NCBI RefSeq assembly: GCF_900105185.1
Contig: NZ_FNTJ01000001.1
Span: 3,244,501-3,308,500, forward strand
Length of the DNA stretch: 64,000 bases
Direction of reading: 5' to 3'
From: Pseudomonas saponiphila
Lineage (GTDB): Bacteria; Pseudomonadota; Gammaproteobacteria; Pseudomonadales; Pseudomonadaceae
Part shown: piece by piece, positions 53,456-63,652 of the stretch
Numbering within the stretch: the stretch's first letter is position 1
Layout: each line of letters begins with the position of its first letter
Position numbers and translations under genes: made by a program
Notes under the pieces: generated by a model
What the model saw: only the letters and a program-made list of their open reading frames with translations
Database searches by the model: none
Told to the model about the DNA's origin: nothing

Positions 53456-56400
53456 AGTCGAACACAACACCTCCAGAAGATCAGCGCGGGTTCAACCTGT
53501 CCGCCTGGTCGATCGGCCAGATGCCACTGATGTTCTTTCTCATGCTGGTGACCCTAGTAGGGGGCGCGATCAGCTATTCCAAGCTGAGTCGCAACGAAGA
53601 CCCAGCTTTCACCATCAAGACGATGGTCGTATCGGCACGATGGCCTGGGGCTACCATCGATGACACAACAAAACTGTTGACTGACCGTCTCGAGAAAAAA
53701 CTTGAAGAGACTCCTTACCTCGACAGGCTAGATAGTTATACGCGCCCGGGCGAGACCGTGATCATGGTCAACCTGCGCGATGATGCTCCGGCAGGAATAG
53801 TCCCTGATGCCTGGTATCAGGTTCGCAAGAAGATGGCCGATGTCAGCGCCACGCTGCCAAGTGGCGTGCAGGGCCCCTTCTTCGATGACGAATTCGGTGA
53901 CACCTATGGACAGATCTTCGGCTTCACCGCCGAGGGTTTCTCCGACCGTGAACTGCGTGACTACCTCGAAGGTGTGCGTGCGGAGCTGCTACGGATTCCT
54001 GGAATCGGCAAGGTTCAATTGCTAGGGGTCCAGGAAGAGCAGATCGTCATCGAGTTCTCCCCTGGCCGACTTGCAGCCTTTGGACTTGATGAAGAGGCCG
54101 TCTTGCGGGCCTTGAAAGCACAGAACGCGGTTATACCGTCTGGCACGGTGCGACTAGCCGAAGACAAGATAGCGCTGCGCGTCAGTGGCGGTTTCGCCTC
54201 AGAGGAAAGCTTGCGCAACGTTACGCTGCGAGCCAACGATCGTTTCGTACCGCTCACCGAACTCGCGGCTATCCGGCGCATTGCTGCCGACCCACCCGCG
54301 CCACTGTTCCGAGTCAATGGCGAAAAAGCCCTCGGCCTTGCCATCTCGATGGCCTCGGGCGGCAACCTGCTCAATTTCGGCGAAGCGGTTCGCGCCCGCA
54401 TGGATGAGGTCAAGGCATCCCTGCCCCACGGTATCGAGATGATCCAGGTCGCTGACCAGTCGACAGTCGTGAAGCAGGCTGTCAGTGGTTTTCTGACGGT
54501 CCTCGCCGAAGCGGTGGCGATCGTACTGGCCGTATCGTTTGTCTCGCTCGGTGTTCGCGCGGGCTTGGTGGTCAGCCTCTCGATCCCCCTGGTTCTGGCC
54601 ATGACCTTCATCGGCATGGAACTGACGGGCATAGGCCTGCAACGCATCTCGCTGGGCGCGCTGATCATCGCCCTCGGCCTGCTGGTGGATGACGCGATGA
54701 TCACCGTCGAGGCCATGGTCGGCAAACTCGAAGAGGGCTGGAACCTGAAGCGGGCCGCGAGCTTCGCCTACGAGTCAACCGCCTTCCCGATGCTGACAGG
54801 CACCCTGGTGATGATCGCCGGGTTCATCCCGGTGGGGTTCGCCGCTTCGAGCGCGGGTGAATACTGCTACTCGATGTTCATGGTTGTACTGATCTCGCTG
54901 TCGGCTTCCTGGGTGGTCGCGGTACTGTTCTCGCCTTTGCTCGGAACCCTGATCCTGCCCAAGTCGATGCCCCATCACGGGCATGCCGGCGGGCGCCTGA
55001 TGAACACCTACGAGCGGGTGCTGGCCTGGGCCCTCAAGCATCGGGCGCTGACCCTGAGTCTTGCCGGCGCGGCATTCGTGGCGTCGCTCGGCGGGGCAAG
55101 CTACCTCGAACAGCAGTTCTTCCCGCCCTCCGACCGCCCTGAGCTGCTCGTCAGCCTGACGCTGCCGCAGAATGCCTCGCTGGATGCAACCATACGCCAG
55201 GCCTCGAAACTCGAGGAGTTGCTGAAGAACGACCCGGATGTCGAGCGCTTCTCCACCTACATCGGTTCTGGCGCCATTCGCTTCTATCTGCCCATGGAGG
55301 TACTGCTGGAGAACGAGAACGTCACCCAGACGGTCGTGGTAGCCAAGGGGGTCAAGGAGCGTGATGCGTTGCAGGCCAGGCTGGCTGGGGTGTTCAAGAC
55401 CCAATTCTCCGGGCTTATCGCGCGTGCGACGCCGCTGGAACTGGGCCCTCCGGTAGGCTGGCCACTCAAGTACCGCGTCACCGGCCCCGATCAGGACAAG
55501 GTACGTGATACCGCCGCGCGCCTGGCCAATGTGATCTCCGCCAACCACGACACCCGAGAGGTGCATTTGCTGTCCGGCGAGCCACAACGCAGCGTCCGGG
55601 TCGAAGTCGACCAGACTCAGGCGCGTGCATTGGGGCTTTCCTCGGAAGACATCGCCAGCGCCATGGCAACGATCTTTTCCGGCTCAGCGGTCACCACGGT
55701 ACGCGACCGGGAGCGGCTCATCGATGTGGTGGTCCGCGCACAGCTCGGCGAGCGCACTAACTTGGCAACCCTCGCCAATCTCCAGCTGCGCACGGCCGAC
55801 GGTCATAGCGTTCCCTTGACGCAGATCGCCAAGCTCAGTTTCGGCGTGGAAGACCCAATCGTCTGGCGCCGCCAGCGCCTGCCCCTGATCACCGTACAGG
55901 GCGACGTTCGCGATGGGCTCGAGGCGGCCACCGTGGTCAAGGCACTGGCGCCCGCCGTGTCACGGTTCTCTGCCGAGTTGCCCAAGGGCTACAAGGTTGA
56001 AGTCGGCGGCGCGGTCGAGGAAGCGGCCAAGGGCAGCAAATCTCTCGCCGCCGTGCTGCCGCTCACGGCACTGGTGATGTGCGTGCTGTTGATGGTGCAA
56101 CTGCGCAGTTTCTCGCGCATGTTCCTGGCCTTGGCGATGGCTCCGTTCGGGCTCATCGGTGTGGTTCTGGCAATGTTGCCGACGGCGACGCCCATGGGCT
56201 TTGTCGCGCAGCTGGGGGTGATCGCCCTGGTTGGCATGATCGTGCGCAACGCGATCATCCTGATTGAGGAGGTCGACATCAACATGAAGCTCGGCCAATC
56301 GCCCTCCGAGGCCATCGCGCACGCCTCGATGCACCGGGCCCGGCCGATTCTGCTGACGGCCTGTGCCGCCATCCTCGGCATGATCCCGATTGCACCGCAG

Positions 56401-56577
56401 ATATTCTGGGGGCCCATGGCCTATGCGGTGATTGGCGGGCTGGCGGTTGCCACGATAGTGACCCTGACGGTCCTGCCTTGTGGCATTTCCCTGCTGCTTC
56501 AGTGGGAAAACCGACCAAGGCATCCACAAGAGCCTTCCTCGGATCAGGCCTATAAAGGACCTGCAATCGGCGCATAA
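53452..56577 (+). CDS. RND efflux permease, TriC-like
   Basis: This 1041-residue permease has a longer cytoplasmic N-terminus (MKSNTTPPEDQRGFNLSAWS) and the strand SRNEDPAFTIKTMVVSARWPGAT typical of TriC-like and related RND pumps. TM4 has GLLVDDAMITVEAMVGKLEEGW with both Asp residues. In TM10 the relay Lys is replaced by Arg (GMIVRNAIILIEEVD), as in this subgroup. In P. aeruginosa TriABC exports triclosan and uses OpmH as channel; the substrate here is unknown. Overlaps the adaptor gene by four bases. Confidence 0.9.
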   Translation: MKSNTTPPEDQRGFNLSAWSIGQMPLMFFLMLVTLVGGAISYSKLSRNEDPAFTIKTMVVSARWPGATIDDTTKLLTDRLEKKLEETPYLDRLDSYTRPGETVIMVNLRDDAPAGIVPDAWYQVRKKMADVSATLPSGVQGPFFDDEFGDTYGQIFGFTAEGFSDRELRDYLEGVRAELLRIPGIGKVQLLGVQEEQIVIEFSPGRLAAFGLDEEAVLRALKAQNAVIPSGTVRLAEDKIALRVSGGFASEESLRNVTLRANDRFVPLTELAAIRRIAADPPAPLFRVNGEKALGLAISMASGGNLLNFGEAVRARMDEVKASLPHGIEMIQVADQSTVVKQAVSGFLTVLAEAVAIVLAVSFVSLGVRAGLVVSLSIPLVLAMTFIGMELTGIGLQRISLGALIIALGLLVDDAMITVEAMVGKLEEGWNLKRAASFAYESTAFPMLTGTLVMIAGFIPVGFAASSAGEYCYSMFMVVLISLSASWVVAVLFSPLLGTLILPKSMPHHGHAGGRLMNTYERVLAWALKHRALTLSLAGAAFVASLGGASYLEQQFFPPSDRPELLVSLTLPQNASLDATIRQASKLEELLKNDPDVERFSTYIGSGAIRFYLPMEVLLENENVTQTVVVAKGVKERDALQARLAGVFKTQFSGLIARATPLELGPPVGWPLKYRVTGPDQDKVRDTAARLANVISANHDTREVHLLSGEPQRSVRVEVDQTQARALGLSSEDIASAMATIFSGSAVTTVRDRERLIDVVVRAQLGERTNLATLANLQLRTADGHSVPLTQIAKLSFGVEDPIVWRRQRLPLITVQGDVRDGLEAATVVKALAPAVSRFSAELPKGYKVEVGGAVEEAAKGSKSLAAVLPLTALVMCVLLMVQLRSFSRMFLALAMAPFGLIGVVLAMLPTATPMGFVAQLGVIALVGMIVRNAIILIEEVDINMKLGQSPSEAIAHASMHRARPILLTACAAILGMIPIAPQIFWGPMAYAVIGGLAVATIVTLTVLPCGISLLLQWENRPRHPQEPSSDQAYKGPAIGA

Positions 56578-56848
56578 AGATTCGCTGGGTCGATAATGAG
56601 CATCGCATTGCCTTGATGAGGCAATGCGATGAATATCCCACCTACGGCCGCTCTAACCTGCCTGAGCATCATTGGGATGTACGTTCTTGGATCGCTGGAT
56701 TTATAGAGTCTGGAGGTATATCCGAAAACGCAAGGGTAGCCATTGGTCACACCTGAACCAAAACTGCATTTCGGACAAAACCTGCTCTTGTCCAGAACTA
56801 GCTGGACTCAAGGGGGGGCAGTATTTCGATGAACTTTTGCAAATCAGC

Positions 56849-58282
56849 TCATGGGCGACTGCCAAAGTTCTTCTTGGCCTCCACTGCCAAGTCCGGCGGC
56901 AGAAAATCCTTGTCCGGATTATAATTAACCTTCAGATACCGCCCCAAGTCCCGCAGATCCTGCGGGCTCAAGGTGCCTGCCGCTTGTTTTAAACGCAAGT
57001 TGTCTAATATGTAGTCGTAGCGACTATTGTTATAATCACGTACAGATGCGTACAACTGGCGCTGAGCATCTAATACGTCAACAATGTTGCGAGTACCCAC
57101 CTGATAACCAACTTCGGTTGCCTCCAAAGCACTCTGATTAGACACTATGGACTGTTTGCGCGCCTGAATCTGCTCGACATCAGTATTCACTGCACGATGC
57201 AGATTACGAGTACTCTCTACTACCTGACGGCGCAGACTCTCACGCTGCTGTTCGCTCTGGGCCAGCCGCGAGTACGCCTCGCGAACCTGCGAACTAGTGA
57301 GGCCGCCACTGTAGATCGGAATATTCAGTTGTAAGCCAACACTAGTCTGCTCAACATCTCCACCATAACGTGCTCCAGTCTGCGCAGGGTTAGTAAAACC
57401 AAGGCTGTCATTATCGCCTTTCTGATACTTAACTACTGCGTCAAGGGTTGGTGCGTGCCCAGCCTTTCGCTGTCGCACAGTCTCTTCGGCGGCTGTCACA
57501 GCATGGTTGCTAGCTAGCAGGTTAAGGTTCTGGCGTCCCGCAGCTTCGACCCAAGCCTTGGCATCGTTGGGGGTCGGCACCTGCACCGGGAGAGTATGAA
57601 CAACACCCTGAATTGCAGTGTACTGGCGATTGGTTAGAGTAACTAAGGCTTCAAACGCATCTTGCACCTGACGCTCAGCAACAATCCGGTTGGCTCGTGC
57701 CGTGTCGTAACTGGCCTGTGATTGCAAGACATCCGTCTTATCCGAGAGGCCAACCTCAAAACGCTCATTGGATTGTTCCAATTGATGTTTGAATGCCGAC
57801 TCTTCAGCCTTGGTTGAAGCAAGATTATCTTGTGCACGTAGCACCGCGAAGTAGTTCTCTGCAGTCTGTCGAATCAAGCCTTGCTCAGTGGCCGAGAGTT
57901 GCAGGGCAGCCTGCTCATTGACCGCCTCTGCGGCCTGTAGCTGAAACCAGCGATCAGCACGAAAAATCGGCTGCGCTAAGGTAGCACTCCAAGCATTACC
58001 ACTACGATTGGAAGTAACCGAAGGCTCATCAAGTTTAGTACGGGTATTCATCATCTCGGCACCAGCCGAAAGATTGGGCAGCAGCCCGGCGCGAGCCTGA
58101 GGCACAACTTCGCGGCGAGCACTGTAGTCGGCACGAGCAACCGCCAAATCTGCATTGTTATCGACCGCTTCCTGGTAGACGCTGATGAGGTCGTTATTGA
58201 CTGTTGTGGATGTATCAGCAGCGCACGCAGCACTACTGAATATATAAGAAACAGCCACAATCACTGAGTGTCTGCGCAACAT
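56849..58282 (-). CDS. TolC/OpmH-type outer-membrane efflux channel
   Basis: This 477-residue protein has signal peptide VIVAVSYIFSSAACA and no lipobox, unlike the NodT-type channel at 45002. TolC-family repeats: LISVYQEAVDNNADLAVARADY, ATLAQPIFRADRWFQLQAAE, ENYFAVLRAQDNLA, GLQLNIPIYSGGLTSSQVREA and NIVDVLDAQRQLYASVRDYN. It is convergent with the TriC-like permease gene and probably gives that pump its exit duct. The 270 bases between the two stops hold no gene. Confidence 0.9.
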   Translation of the reverse strand: MLRRHSVIVAVSYIFSSAACAADTSTTVNNDLISVYQEAVDNNADLAVARADYSARREVVPQARAGLLPNLSAGAEMMNTRTKLDEPSVTSNRSGNAWSATLAQPIFRADRWFQLQAAEAVNEQAALQLSATEQGLIRQTAENYFAVLRAQDNLASTKAEESAFKHQLEQSNERFEVGLSDKTDVLQSQASYDTARANRIVAERQVQDAFEALVTLTNRQYTAIQGVVHTLPVQVPTPNDAKAWVEAAGRQNLNLLASNHAVTAAEETVRQRKAGHAPTLDAVVKYQKGDNDSLGFTNPAQTGARYGGDVEQTSVGLQLNIPIYSGGLTSSQVREAYSRLAQSEQQRESLRRQVVESTRNLHRAVNTDVEQIQARKQSIVSNQSALEATEVGYQVGTRNIVDVLDAQRQLYASVRDYNNSRYDYILDNLRLKQAAGTLSPQDLRDLGRYLKVNYNPDKDFLPPDLAVEAKKNFGSRP

Positions 58283-58423
58283 GGAACTACCCTTGGTTAT
58301 ATTGATTCACTGTATTGTCAGTAATTGACTCAAGAACCGCCCGACGTCAAAGCGATGACGACGCGCGTTCGGTGTGCTTCAACACTGTGCAATTTGTAGT
58401 TTTTAGACTGGTAAAGGGAAACC

Positions 58424-58447
58424 AAAAAAAATCCGCCCCGAGAGGCG
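58424..58447 (-). terminator. rho-independent terminator after the PhyH gene
   Basis: Read on the minus strand, CCGCCTCTCGGGGCGG is followed by a run of eight T (after one A). It lies 136 bases downstream of the stop at 58583. The rest of 58283-58582 holds no gene; a second small hairpin, AGGCC/GGCCT, is at about 58458-58470. Confidence 0.65.
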
Positions 58448-58582
58448 GTAAAGAAGCAGGCCTTCGGCCTGACACGGAGTAACTTCAGATCAAAACATGC
58501 AGAAAAACGGTAACTGTCCTTCGCCAAACATTCATTCACATGGCTCCCAGAGTAGGGGCTGCTTCCTGACGGCTCAGGATCG

Positions 58583-59470
58583 TCAGAACCCTTTTCCCGG
58601 CTCAGAGAACTCGGGCATGCCCAGTAGCTCGTGCGGGTCTCGCATCAGGCCATCGACTTCTACCCAGCCCAGCAACGTGGAGCTGACACTCCAGCCCAGC
58701 AGGCGTTGCATCTCTGCCGGAAGCTGGCGAACGCGTTCAATGGGAAGGGAAAGGAAGTGATTCTCTTCGAGGCGCAAGACGGCCAGGTCGTAGGCCATGG
58801 TCAGGCCAGTACGAGGAGTCGAGGAGGTATTGGCGCCACCGCCGTGATAGACCGACCCCATCCATAGCAGCGCGGAGCCTGCCTTCATTTCAGCGGCAAC
58901 GGTCTGCTCCTGGGTCGGCATGCGCTCGTCATCCCATTGATGACTACCGGGAATGACGCGTGTTGCCCCGTTCTCTTCGGTGAAATCAGAGATGGCCAGC
59001 ATGAGTTGCAGGCGGGCTTCACGTCCGTACTGGGGATGCCTCCACAGCGAAGTAGCATCATCACGGTGCAGGGGCTGCAAGCCTTGGCCTGGCCCGATCT
59101 GGATGGCTTGGGTAATGCTGAGTTGAATGTCAGGCTCGATCTCGACGCGGTCGCTACCCACCCAGACATGGGTAGGTGTCTGCAGGATCTTCCTGGCCGC
59201 CCCAATGAACAGTGGGTTCAATGCCACATCCACGGCCGTGTCGCTTCGCCCGATGATACGGCCGACACGTCGGGTTTGCGTGCCTGCGAAATAGGGATCC
59301 ACTCCGCAAGGCGTGACATTCAAGTAGGCATCCAATTCTTCAGCGAGGGACTTCAACGTCGAGGGCGAGACAAAATCGGAAATGATGACCCCGCCGTCAC
59401 GCAGGATGATCTCCACCACCTGTTCGACCGATGCATCGCTGCTGACAGTCGAGAGTTTTCGTGTATCCAT
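58583..59470 (-). CDS. phytanoyl-CoA dioxygenase-family Fe(II)/2-oxoglutarate oxygenase
   Basis: This 295-residue protein has the facial-triad residues in order: LHRDDAT (His135, Asp137) and YHGGGANTSSTPR (His209, then Arg220 for 2-oxoglutarate). VIPGSHQWDDER is also typical of PhyH proteins. Such enzymes hydroxylate or halogen-independently oxidise small molecules, often in natural-product or taurine-like catabolism. The substrate is unknown. It is divergent from a TetR gene that IS21 has truncated, so its control is probably altered. Confidence 0.82.
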   Translation of the reverse strand: MDTRKLSTVSSDASVEQVVEIILRDGGVIISDFVSPSTLKSLAEELDAYLNVTPCGVDPYFAGTQTRRVGRIIGRSDTAVDVALNPLFIGAARKILQTPTHVWVGSDRVEIEPDIQLSITQAIQIGPGQGLQPLHRDDATSLWRHPQYGREARLQLMLAISDFTEENGATRVIPGSHQWDDERMPTQEQTVAAEMKAGSALLWMGSVYHGGGANTSSTPRTGLTMAYDLAVLRLEENHFLSLPIERVRQLPAEMQRLLGWSVSSTLLGWVEVDGLMRDPHELLGMPEFSEPGKGF

Positions 59471-59598
59471 CTGCTTTCTACCTGTCTGGTTTAGTCATTG
59501 TTCTATCCAGTGAGTCGGTTCAGCCTGACTCACCCCACCCGTTGCCTGTCACCGCAACGCCCTCTTGCTTTCACTCTCAGCGAGAGCACGTTATGATC

Positions 59599-59627
59599 AC
59601 TGAGCCTGATCAAATGATCAAGTCAGT
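59599..59627. promoter_or_regulatory. nested inverted repeat, candidate TetR operator
   Basis: ACTGA-gcc-TGATCA-aa-TGATCA-ag-TCAGT forms two nested inverted pairs, the inner one of 6 bp and the outer of 5 bp. It lies in the 426-bp region between the PhyH gene (start 59470) and the TetR gene (start 59897), 129 bases before the PhyH start. The rest of the region shows no gene. Confidence 0.45.
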
Positions 59628-59896
59628 TGATTGTTGCTTTGTCTTTCCACCACCACCGTTAGAACCATGAAATCCGTTGCACCCGCTGGCGTTCGCTGAC
59701 TGGCGGCATCACGTTCATAGCGGACCAGTGCCCTGCCCTGTCACGCGTGTCTCCTTGACGATAAGCACGCACGGACTTTCGTCATCCCGATTGCATCGAC
59801 TCACCTCATGGATTGGGGAGTGACCTTGCGATAGGATTCGTCGCCGTCAAGGCTGGATCGAAGGTTGGCGGCAATACCGATAAGGGAGAACGCTCA

Positions 59897-60319
59897 ATGG
59901 CTCGGATAGGCGCTGAAGAGCGCAAACAGGATTTTATTGAAGCCACCATCAAGGTGATCGCGGAGTACGGCATAGCCGACGCCACGACGCGGCGGATCGC
60001 AGCCGCGGCGGATTCTCCGCTGGCCTCACTGCACTATGTTTTCCACACCAAGGACGAATTGTTCTGTGCGGTCTACGAATCCTTGATCAACATGCCGCAG
60101 CAATCACTGCAGTACGTTCCGACAGGCGCTACGCCAGCGGAATCGATTGGGGAAATGTTGCGCCAACTGGTCAAGTGGTTCACCTTGCACCCCGAGCGGG
60201 CTACCACACAGTTCGAACTCTTCTTCTGGAGCCTGCGCAACAATCCGGAAATGGCGGCTAGGATTTATGCCGTTTCCATCGAAGCGACCCACCAGGTTGC
60301 GGATTTCGGAGCACCGTGA
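59897..60319 (+). pseudogene. TetR-family regulator truncated by IS21 copy 2
   Basis: From ATG 59897, with AGGGAGA upstream, the gene encodes a TetR helix-turn-helix (IADATTRRIAAAADSPLASLHYVFHTKDELF) and about 90 residues of the ligand domain. It runs into the element at 60298 and stops seven codons later at 60319 (ADFGAP from the IS). About 134 native residues remain of a usual 190-220, so the dimerisation helices are missing and repression is probably lost. Confidence 0.8.
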
Positions 60320-60522
60320 CCGGCCGTTTCGGTTGATCGTGACCGGTCATTTCGCTAACGCGTGACCGCTCATTTCGGTAGCAACGTGACCGATTTTCCG
60401 CCTGTTCCGAAACAGGTGGTCACGGCTTACCGAAATCGCCGGTCACGACTTAGCGAAAGCCTTCCCCTTCGTTGCGCATGACCTGATGCGCCGCCATCCT
60501 CGACCGATTTCGGGAGAGGAAG

Positions 60523-62208
60523 ATGGCGGCGCCGCGAGTAGCCATGCGAAACATCAAAGAATGTCTGCGCCTCAAGTTTGAGGCCGGCTTGTCCCACGAG
60601 AAGATTGCCCGTGCCTTGCAGCTGTCCAAGGGCGTGGTTAGCAAGTACATCGCGGCGGCGCGGGTGGCCGGGCTGGACTGGCCGGCGCTGGTGGCCATGG
60701 ACGAGGCCGCGCTGGCGGCCGCCTTGTTTGCACCGACGTCGACGAACAAGCCGCGCGGTGAGCGAGTGCTGCCCGATGTGCTGAGCATCCACCGCGAGTT
60801 GCGACGCAAGGGCGTGACCTTGCAGCTGCTGTGGGAGGAATATCTCGCCGCGCATGCGGGCCAGCCGACCTACCGCTACACCCAGTTCGTCGAGCACTAC
60901 CGGCGCTACGCCCAGACGCTCAAACGTTCGATGCGTCAGCTGCACCGTGCGGGCGAGAAGCTATTCATCGACTATGCCGGGCCGACGCTGCCGGTGGTCG
61001 ACCCGGCCACCGGCGAAGTGCGCCGGGCGCACATCTTCGTCGCCGCCCTGGGCGCCTCGAATTACACCTATGCCTGCGCGACGCCAGGCGAAACCCAGGT
61101 GGACTGGCTGACCTCGCTGGGCCAGGCTCTGACCTACTTTGGCGGCGTGCCGGAAATGGTTGTGCCGGACAATCCGCGCGCCCTGGTCGCCCAGCCGGAT
61201 CGCTACGAGCCGGGCCTGAACCGGGCCACGCTGGAGTGCGCGCGTCATTACCAGACGGTGATCCTGCCGGCACGGCCACGCAAGCCTCAGGACAAGGCCA
61301 AGGCCGAGGTGGCGGTGCAGGTGGTCGAGCGCTGGATCATGGCGCGGCTGCGCCATCGGCAGTTCTTCAGCCTGCATGCGCTTAACCAGGCCATCGCCGA
61401 GCTGCTGGAGGATCTGAATCGGCGCCCGTTCAAGCGGCTCGATGGCTGCCGGCGCGACTGGTTCGAGCGCCTGGATCGCCCGGCCTTGCGAGCGCTGCCG
61501 GTGCATCCCTACGAGGTCGCCACCTTCAAGCGCTGCAAGGTCAGCATCGACTACCACATCGAGGTCAATGGCAGCTTCTACAGCGTGCCCTCCGCCCTGG
61601 CCCGGCAGAACGTGGACGTGCGACTGACGGCACACACCCTGGAAGTGCTGCATGGCAACCGGCGGGTGGCCAGCCACCTGCTGCTGGGGCGACGCGGCGC
61701 TTACAGTACCCAGCGCGAGCACATGCCCGCGGCGCACCAGGCGCATCGCGAATGGACGCCACAACGCCTGCTCGACTGGGGCGCGCGGATCGGCCCCTAC
61801 ACGCGCCAACTGATCGATCACCAACTGACCCACAAGCCGCACCCGGAGATGGGCTACCGCGCCTGCCTCGGCCTGCTCTCGCTGGCCCGGCGCTATGGCA
61901 ATGCACGCCTGGAAGCCGCTGCCGAACGTGCCGTACACCTGCGCGCCTTCACCGGGCGCAGCGTGCGCAACCTGCTCCAGCAAGGCCTGGATCAACAGCC
62001 GCTGCCCCAGCGTGCCGCCGAAACGACCTTACCCGGCGACCACGAGAACGTCCGTGGCGCCGACTACTACCAACCCCCGCAACAGGAGCTGTTCGATGAT
62101 GCCGCAACACACCCTGAATCAACTGCACCAGCTACGCCTGGACGGCATGGCCCGCGCCCTGGAAGAGCAATGGACGCTGCCGGCCAGCCACAGCCTGAGC
62201 TTCGATGA
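60523..62208 (+). CDS. istA: IstA-type IS21 transposase (copy 2)
   Basis: This 561-residue protein is identical to that of copy 1: HTH near residues 18-38, and DDE core with [13 protein letters not shown] and VPDNPRALV. All frames around it match copy 1, so the DNA itself appears identical. It should be active and could supply transposase to both copies. Confidence 0.94.
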   Translation: MAAPRVAMRNIKECLRLKFEAGLSHEKIARALQLSKGVVSKYIAAARVAGLDWPALVAMDEAALAAALFAPTSTNKPRGERVLPDVLSIHRELRRKGVTLQLLWEEYLAAHAGQPTYRYTQFVEHYRRYAQTLKRSMRQLHRAGEKLFIDYAGPTLPVVDPATGEVRRAHIFVAALGASNYTYACATPGETQVDWLTSLGQALTYFGGVPEMVVPDNPRALVAQPDRYEPGLNRATLECARHYQTVILPARPRKPQDKAKAEVAVQVVERWIMARLRHRQFFSLHALNQAIAELLEDLNRRPFKRLDGCRRDWFERLDRPALRALPVHPYEVATFKRCKVSIDYHIEVNGSFYSVPSALARQNVDVRLTAHTLEVLHGNRRVASHLLLGRRGAYSTQREHMPAAHQAHREWTPQRLLDWGARIGPYTRQLIDHQLTHKPHPEMGYRACLGLLSLARRYGNARLEAAAERAVHLRAFTGRSVRNLLQQGLDQQPLPQRAAETTLPGDHENVRGADYYQPPQQELFDDAATHPESTAPATPGRHGPRPGRAMDAAGQPQPELR

Positions 62209-62845
62209 ACGCCTCGGCCTACTGCTCGACCGCGAACTGGCCTGGCGTGACAACCAGCGCCTGGTACGGCTGCGCAAGAAGGCCAAGCTCAAGTACGCCA
62301 ACGCCTGCCTGGAAGATCTCGACCGCCGCACCGGACGCGCCCTGGACGAGCGTCTGATCGCCACCCTGGCCAGTGGCGACTGGATCCGCCAGCAGCACAA
62401 CCTGCTGCTGACCGGCCCGACCGGTGCCGGCAAAACCTGGCTGGCCTGCGCCCTGGGCAACCAGGCCTGCCGCCAGGGCTATAGCACCCTGTACCTGCGC
62501 ACCCCGCGCCTGCTGGAACAACTGCGCATCGCTCATGGCGACGGCAGCTTCGGCCGTACCCTGCAACAGCTGGCAAAGGTCGACGTCCTGGTGCTGGACG
62601 ACTGGGCGCTAGCCCCGCTGGAGGAAGGAGCCCGGCATGACCTGCTGGAGGTGATCGACGACCGCGCTGGCAGCCGCTCCACCATCCTGACGAGCCAACT
62701 GCCCATCGAGCACTGGCACGGCTGGATCAACGACCCGACCCTGGCCGATGCCATCCTCGACCGCCTGGTGCACAACGCCTACCGACTGACGATGAAAGGC
62801 GAGTCGCTGCGCCGAAAAAAAGCCGAGGAACAAGCCGCATCGTGA
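62096..62845 (+). CDS. istB: IstB-type AAA+ helper ATPase (copy 2)
   Basis: This 249-residue ATPase is identical to copy 1, with Walker [16 protein letters not shown] and Walker B VLVLDDW. Its TGA overlaps a GTG that opens an in-frame reading through the right end of the element into the pirin remnant. Confidence 0.93.
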   Translation: MMPQHTLNQLHQLRLDGMARALEEQWTLPASHSLSFDERLGLLLDRELAWRDNQRLVRLRKKAKLKYANACLEDLDRRTGRALDERLIATLASGDWIRQQHNLLLTGPTGAGKTWLACALGNQACRQGYSTLYLRTPRLLEQLRIAHGDGSFGRTLQQLAKVDVLVLDDWALAPLEEGARHDLLEVIDDRAGSRSTILTSQLPIEHWHGWINDPTLADAILDRLVHNAYRLTMKGESLRRKKAEEQAAS

Positions 62846-62938
62846 CCGATGCGATTACAATCCAGAACCCGCGCAACCGGGGTGGAAGCACCGGTCACGT
62901 ATTAGCGAAACGCTCGGTCACGTTCACCGAAATCCGCA

Positions 62939-63576
62939 CTCATCACCATTTTTCCTTCGCCGAGTACTACGACCCCAAGCGCATGCACTGGGGCAACCTG
63001 CGGGTCTGGAACGATGACGTGATCGCTCCCGGCACCGGTTTTCCCCAGCACCCGCACCGGGACATGGAAATCATCACCTACGTCCGCGAAGGCGCCATCA
63101 GCCATCAGGACAACCTTGGCAACAAGGGCCGCACCGAGGCCGGCGACGTGCAGGTCATGAGCGCCGGGACCGGGATCGCCCACAGCGAATACAACCTGGA
63201 GGCCACGCCGACCAAGATTTTCCAGATCTGGATCATTCCCAACCAGGCCGGCTCTGCGCCGTCCTGGGGCGCCAAGCCTTTTCCCAAGGGGCTGCGCGAA
63301 GGTTTTGTGACCCTGGCCAGCGGCAAGGACGGCGACGAGGAAAGCTTGCGCATCCGAGCCGATGCACGGCTGGTGGCGGCCAATCTGAAGGCCGGGGAAA
63401 CCGCCGAGTACCATCTGGATGCTGGACGCCGGGCCTATCTGGTGCCCGCTACCGGGGCGATCGAGATCAACGGCTTGCGCGCCGAAGCTCGAGATGGGGT
63501 CGCGATCGAGGACGAACGCGTGCTGCGGGTGAGCGCGCTGCAGGACAGTGAAATCGTCCTGGTGGATCTGGCGTGA
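62939..63576 (+). pseudogene. pirin gene lacking its 5' end
   Basis: The native sequence starts at the IS border with THHHFSFAEYYDPKRMHWG and continues through the pirin metal site (PQHPHRDMEIITY, with His residues), SAGTGIAHSEYN and the C-terminal cupin. Normal pirins have about 20 more N-terminal residues (up to the segment before HTFSFADYYDP). A frame from GTG 62842 reads 32 IS-derived codons and then the pirin, so a chimeric protein is possible. Pirins are Fe-binding cupins with quercetinase activity or regulatory roles. The metal-binding core is complete. Confidence 0.8.
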
Positions 63577-63591
63577 AGCGCAGGGGCAACT

Positions 63592-63626
63592 AAAAAGGGG
63601 CGACCGTGATGGTCGCCCCTTTTTTT
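63592..63626 (+). terminator. rho-independent terminator after pirin
   Basis: The stem AAAAAGGGGCGACC with GGTCGCCCCTTTTT has a 5-base loop and a T-run, 16 bases past the stop. It can serve both strands, as pgm converges from the right. Confidence 0.85.
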
Positions 63627-63647
63627 CGCCGGCAAGCCGGCTCCTAC
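63627..63647. repeat. Pseudomonas REP-type hairpin
   Basis: CGCCGGCAAGCCGGCTCCTAC matches the well-known Pseudomonas REP core: a GCCGGC-AA-GCCGGC hairpin followed by TCCTAC. It sits between convergent genes, the usual REP position. Confidence 0.7.
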
Positions 63648-63652
63648 GTGAA

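Larger units (their letters stand above)
60298..62938 (+). mobile_element. IS21-family element, copy 2 (2641 bp)
   Basis: It has the same ends (TGCGGATTTCGG...), the same length and the same proteins as copy 1, in inverted orientation. Four GTGACCG...TTTCG-type words lie between the left end and istA. The flanks are ACCAGGT on the left and CTCATCA on the right, so no target duplication exists. It joins a cut TetR gene to a cut pirin gene, which suggests that DNA next to the element was deleted or recombined. Confidence 0.95.

Noticed and set aside
37269-62938. Composite transposon bounded by the two inverted IS21 copies
   Set aside because: Copy 1 has its own 7-bp duplication, and the outer flanks (ATGGGAA and CTCATCA) do not match, so the 20-kb interval did not move as a unit.
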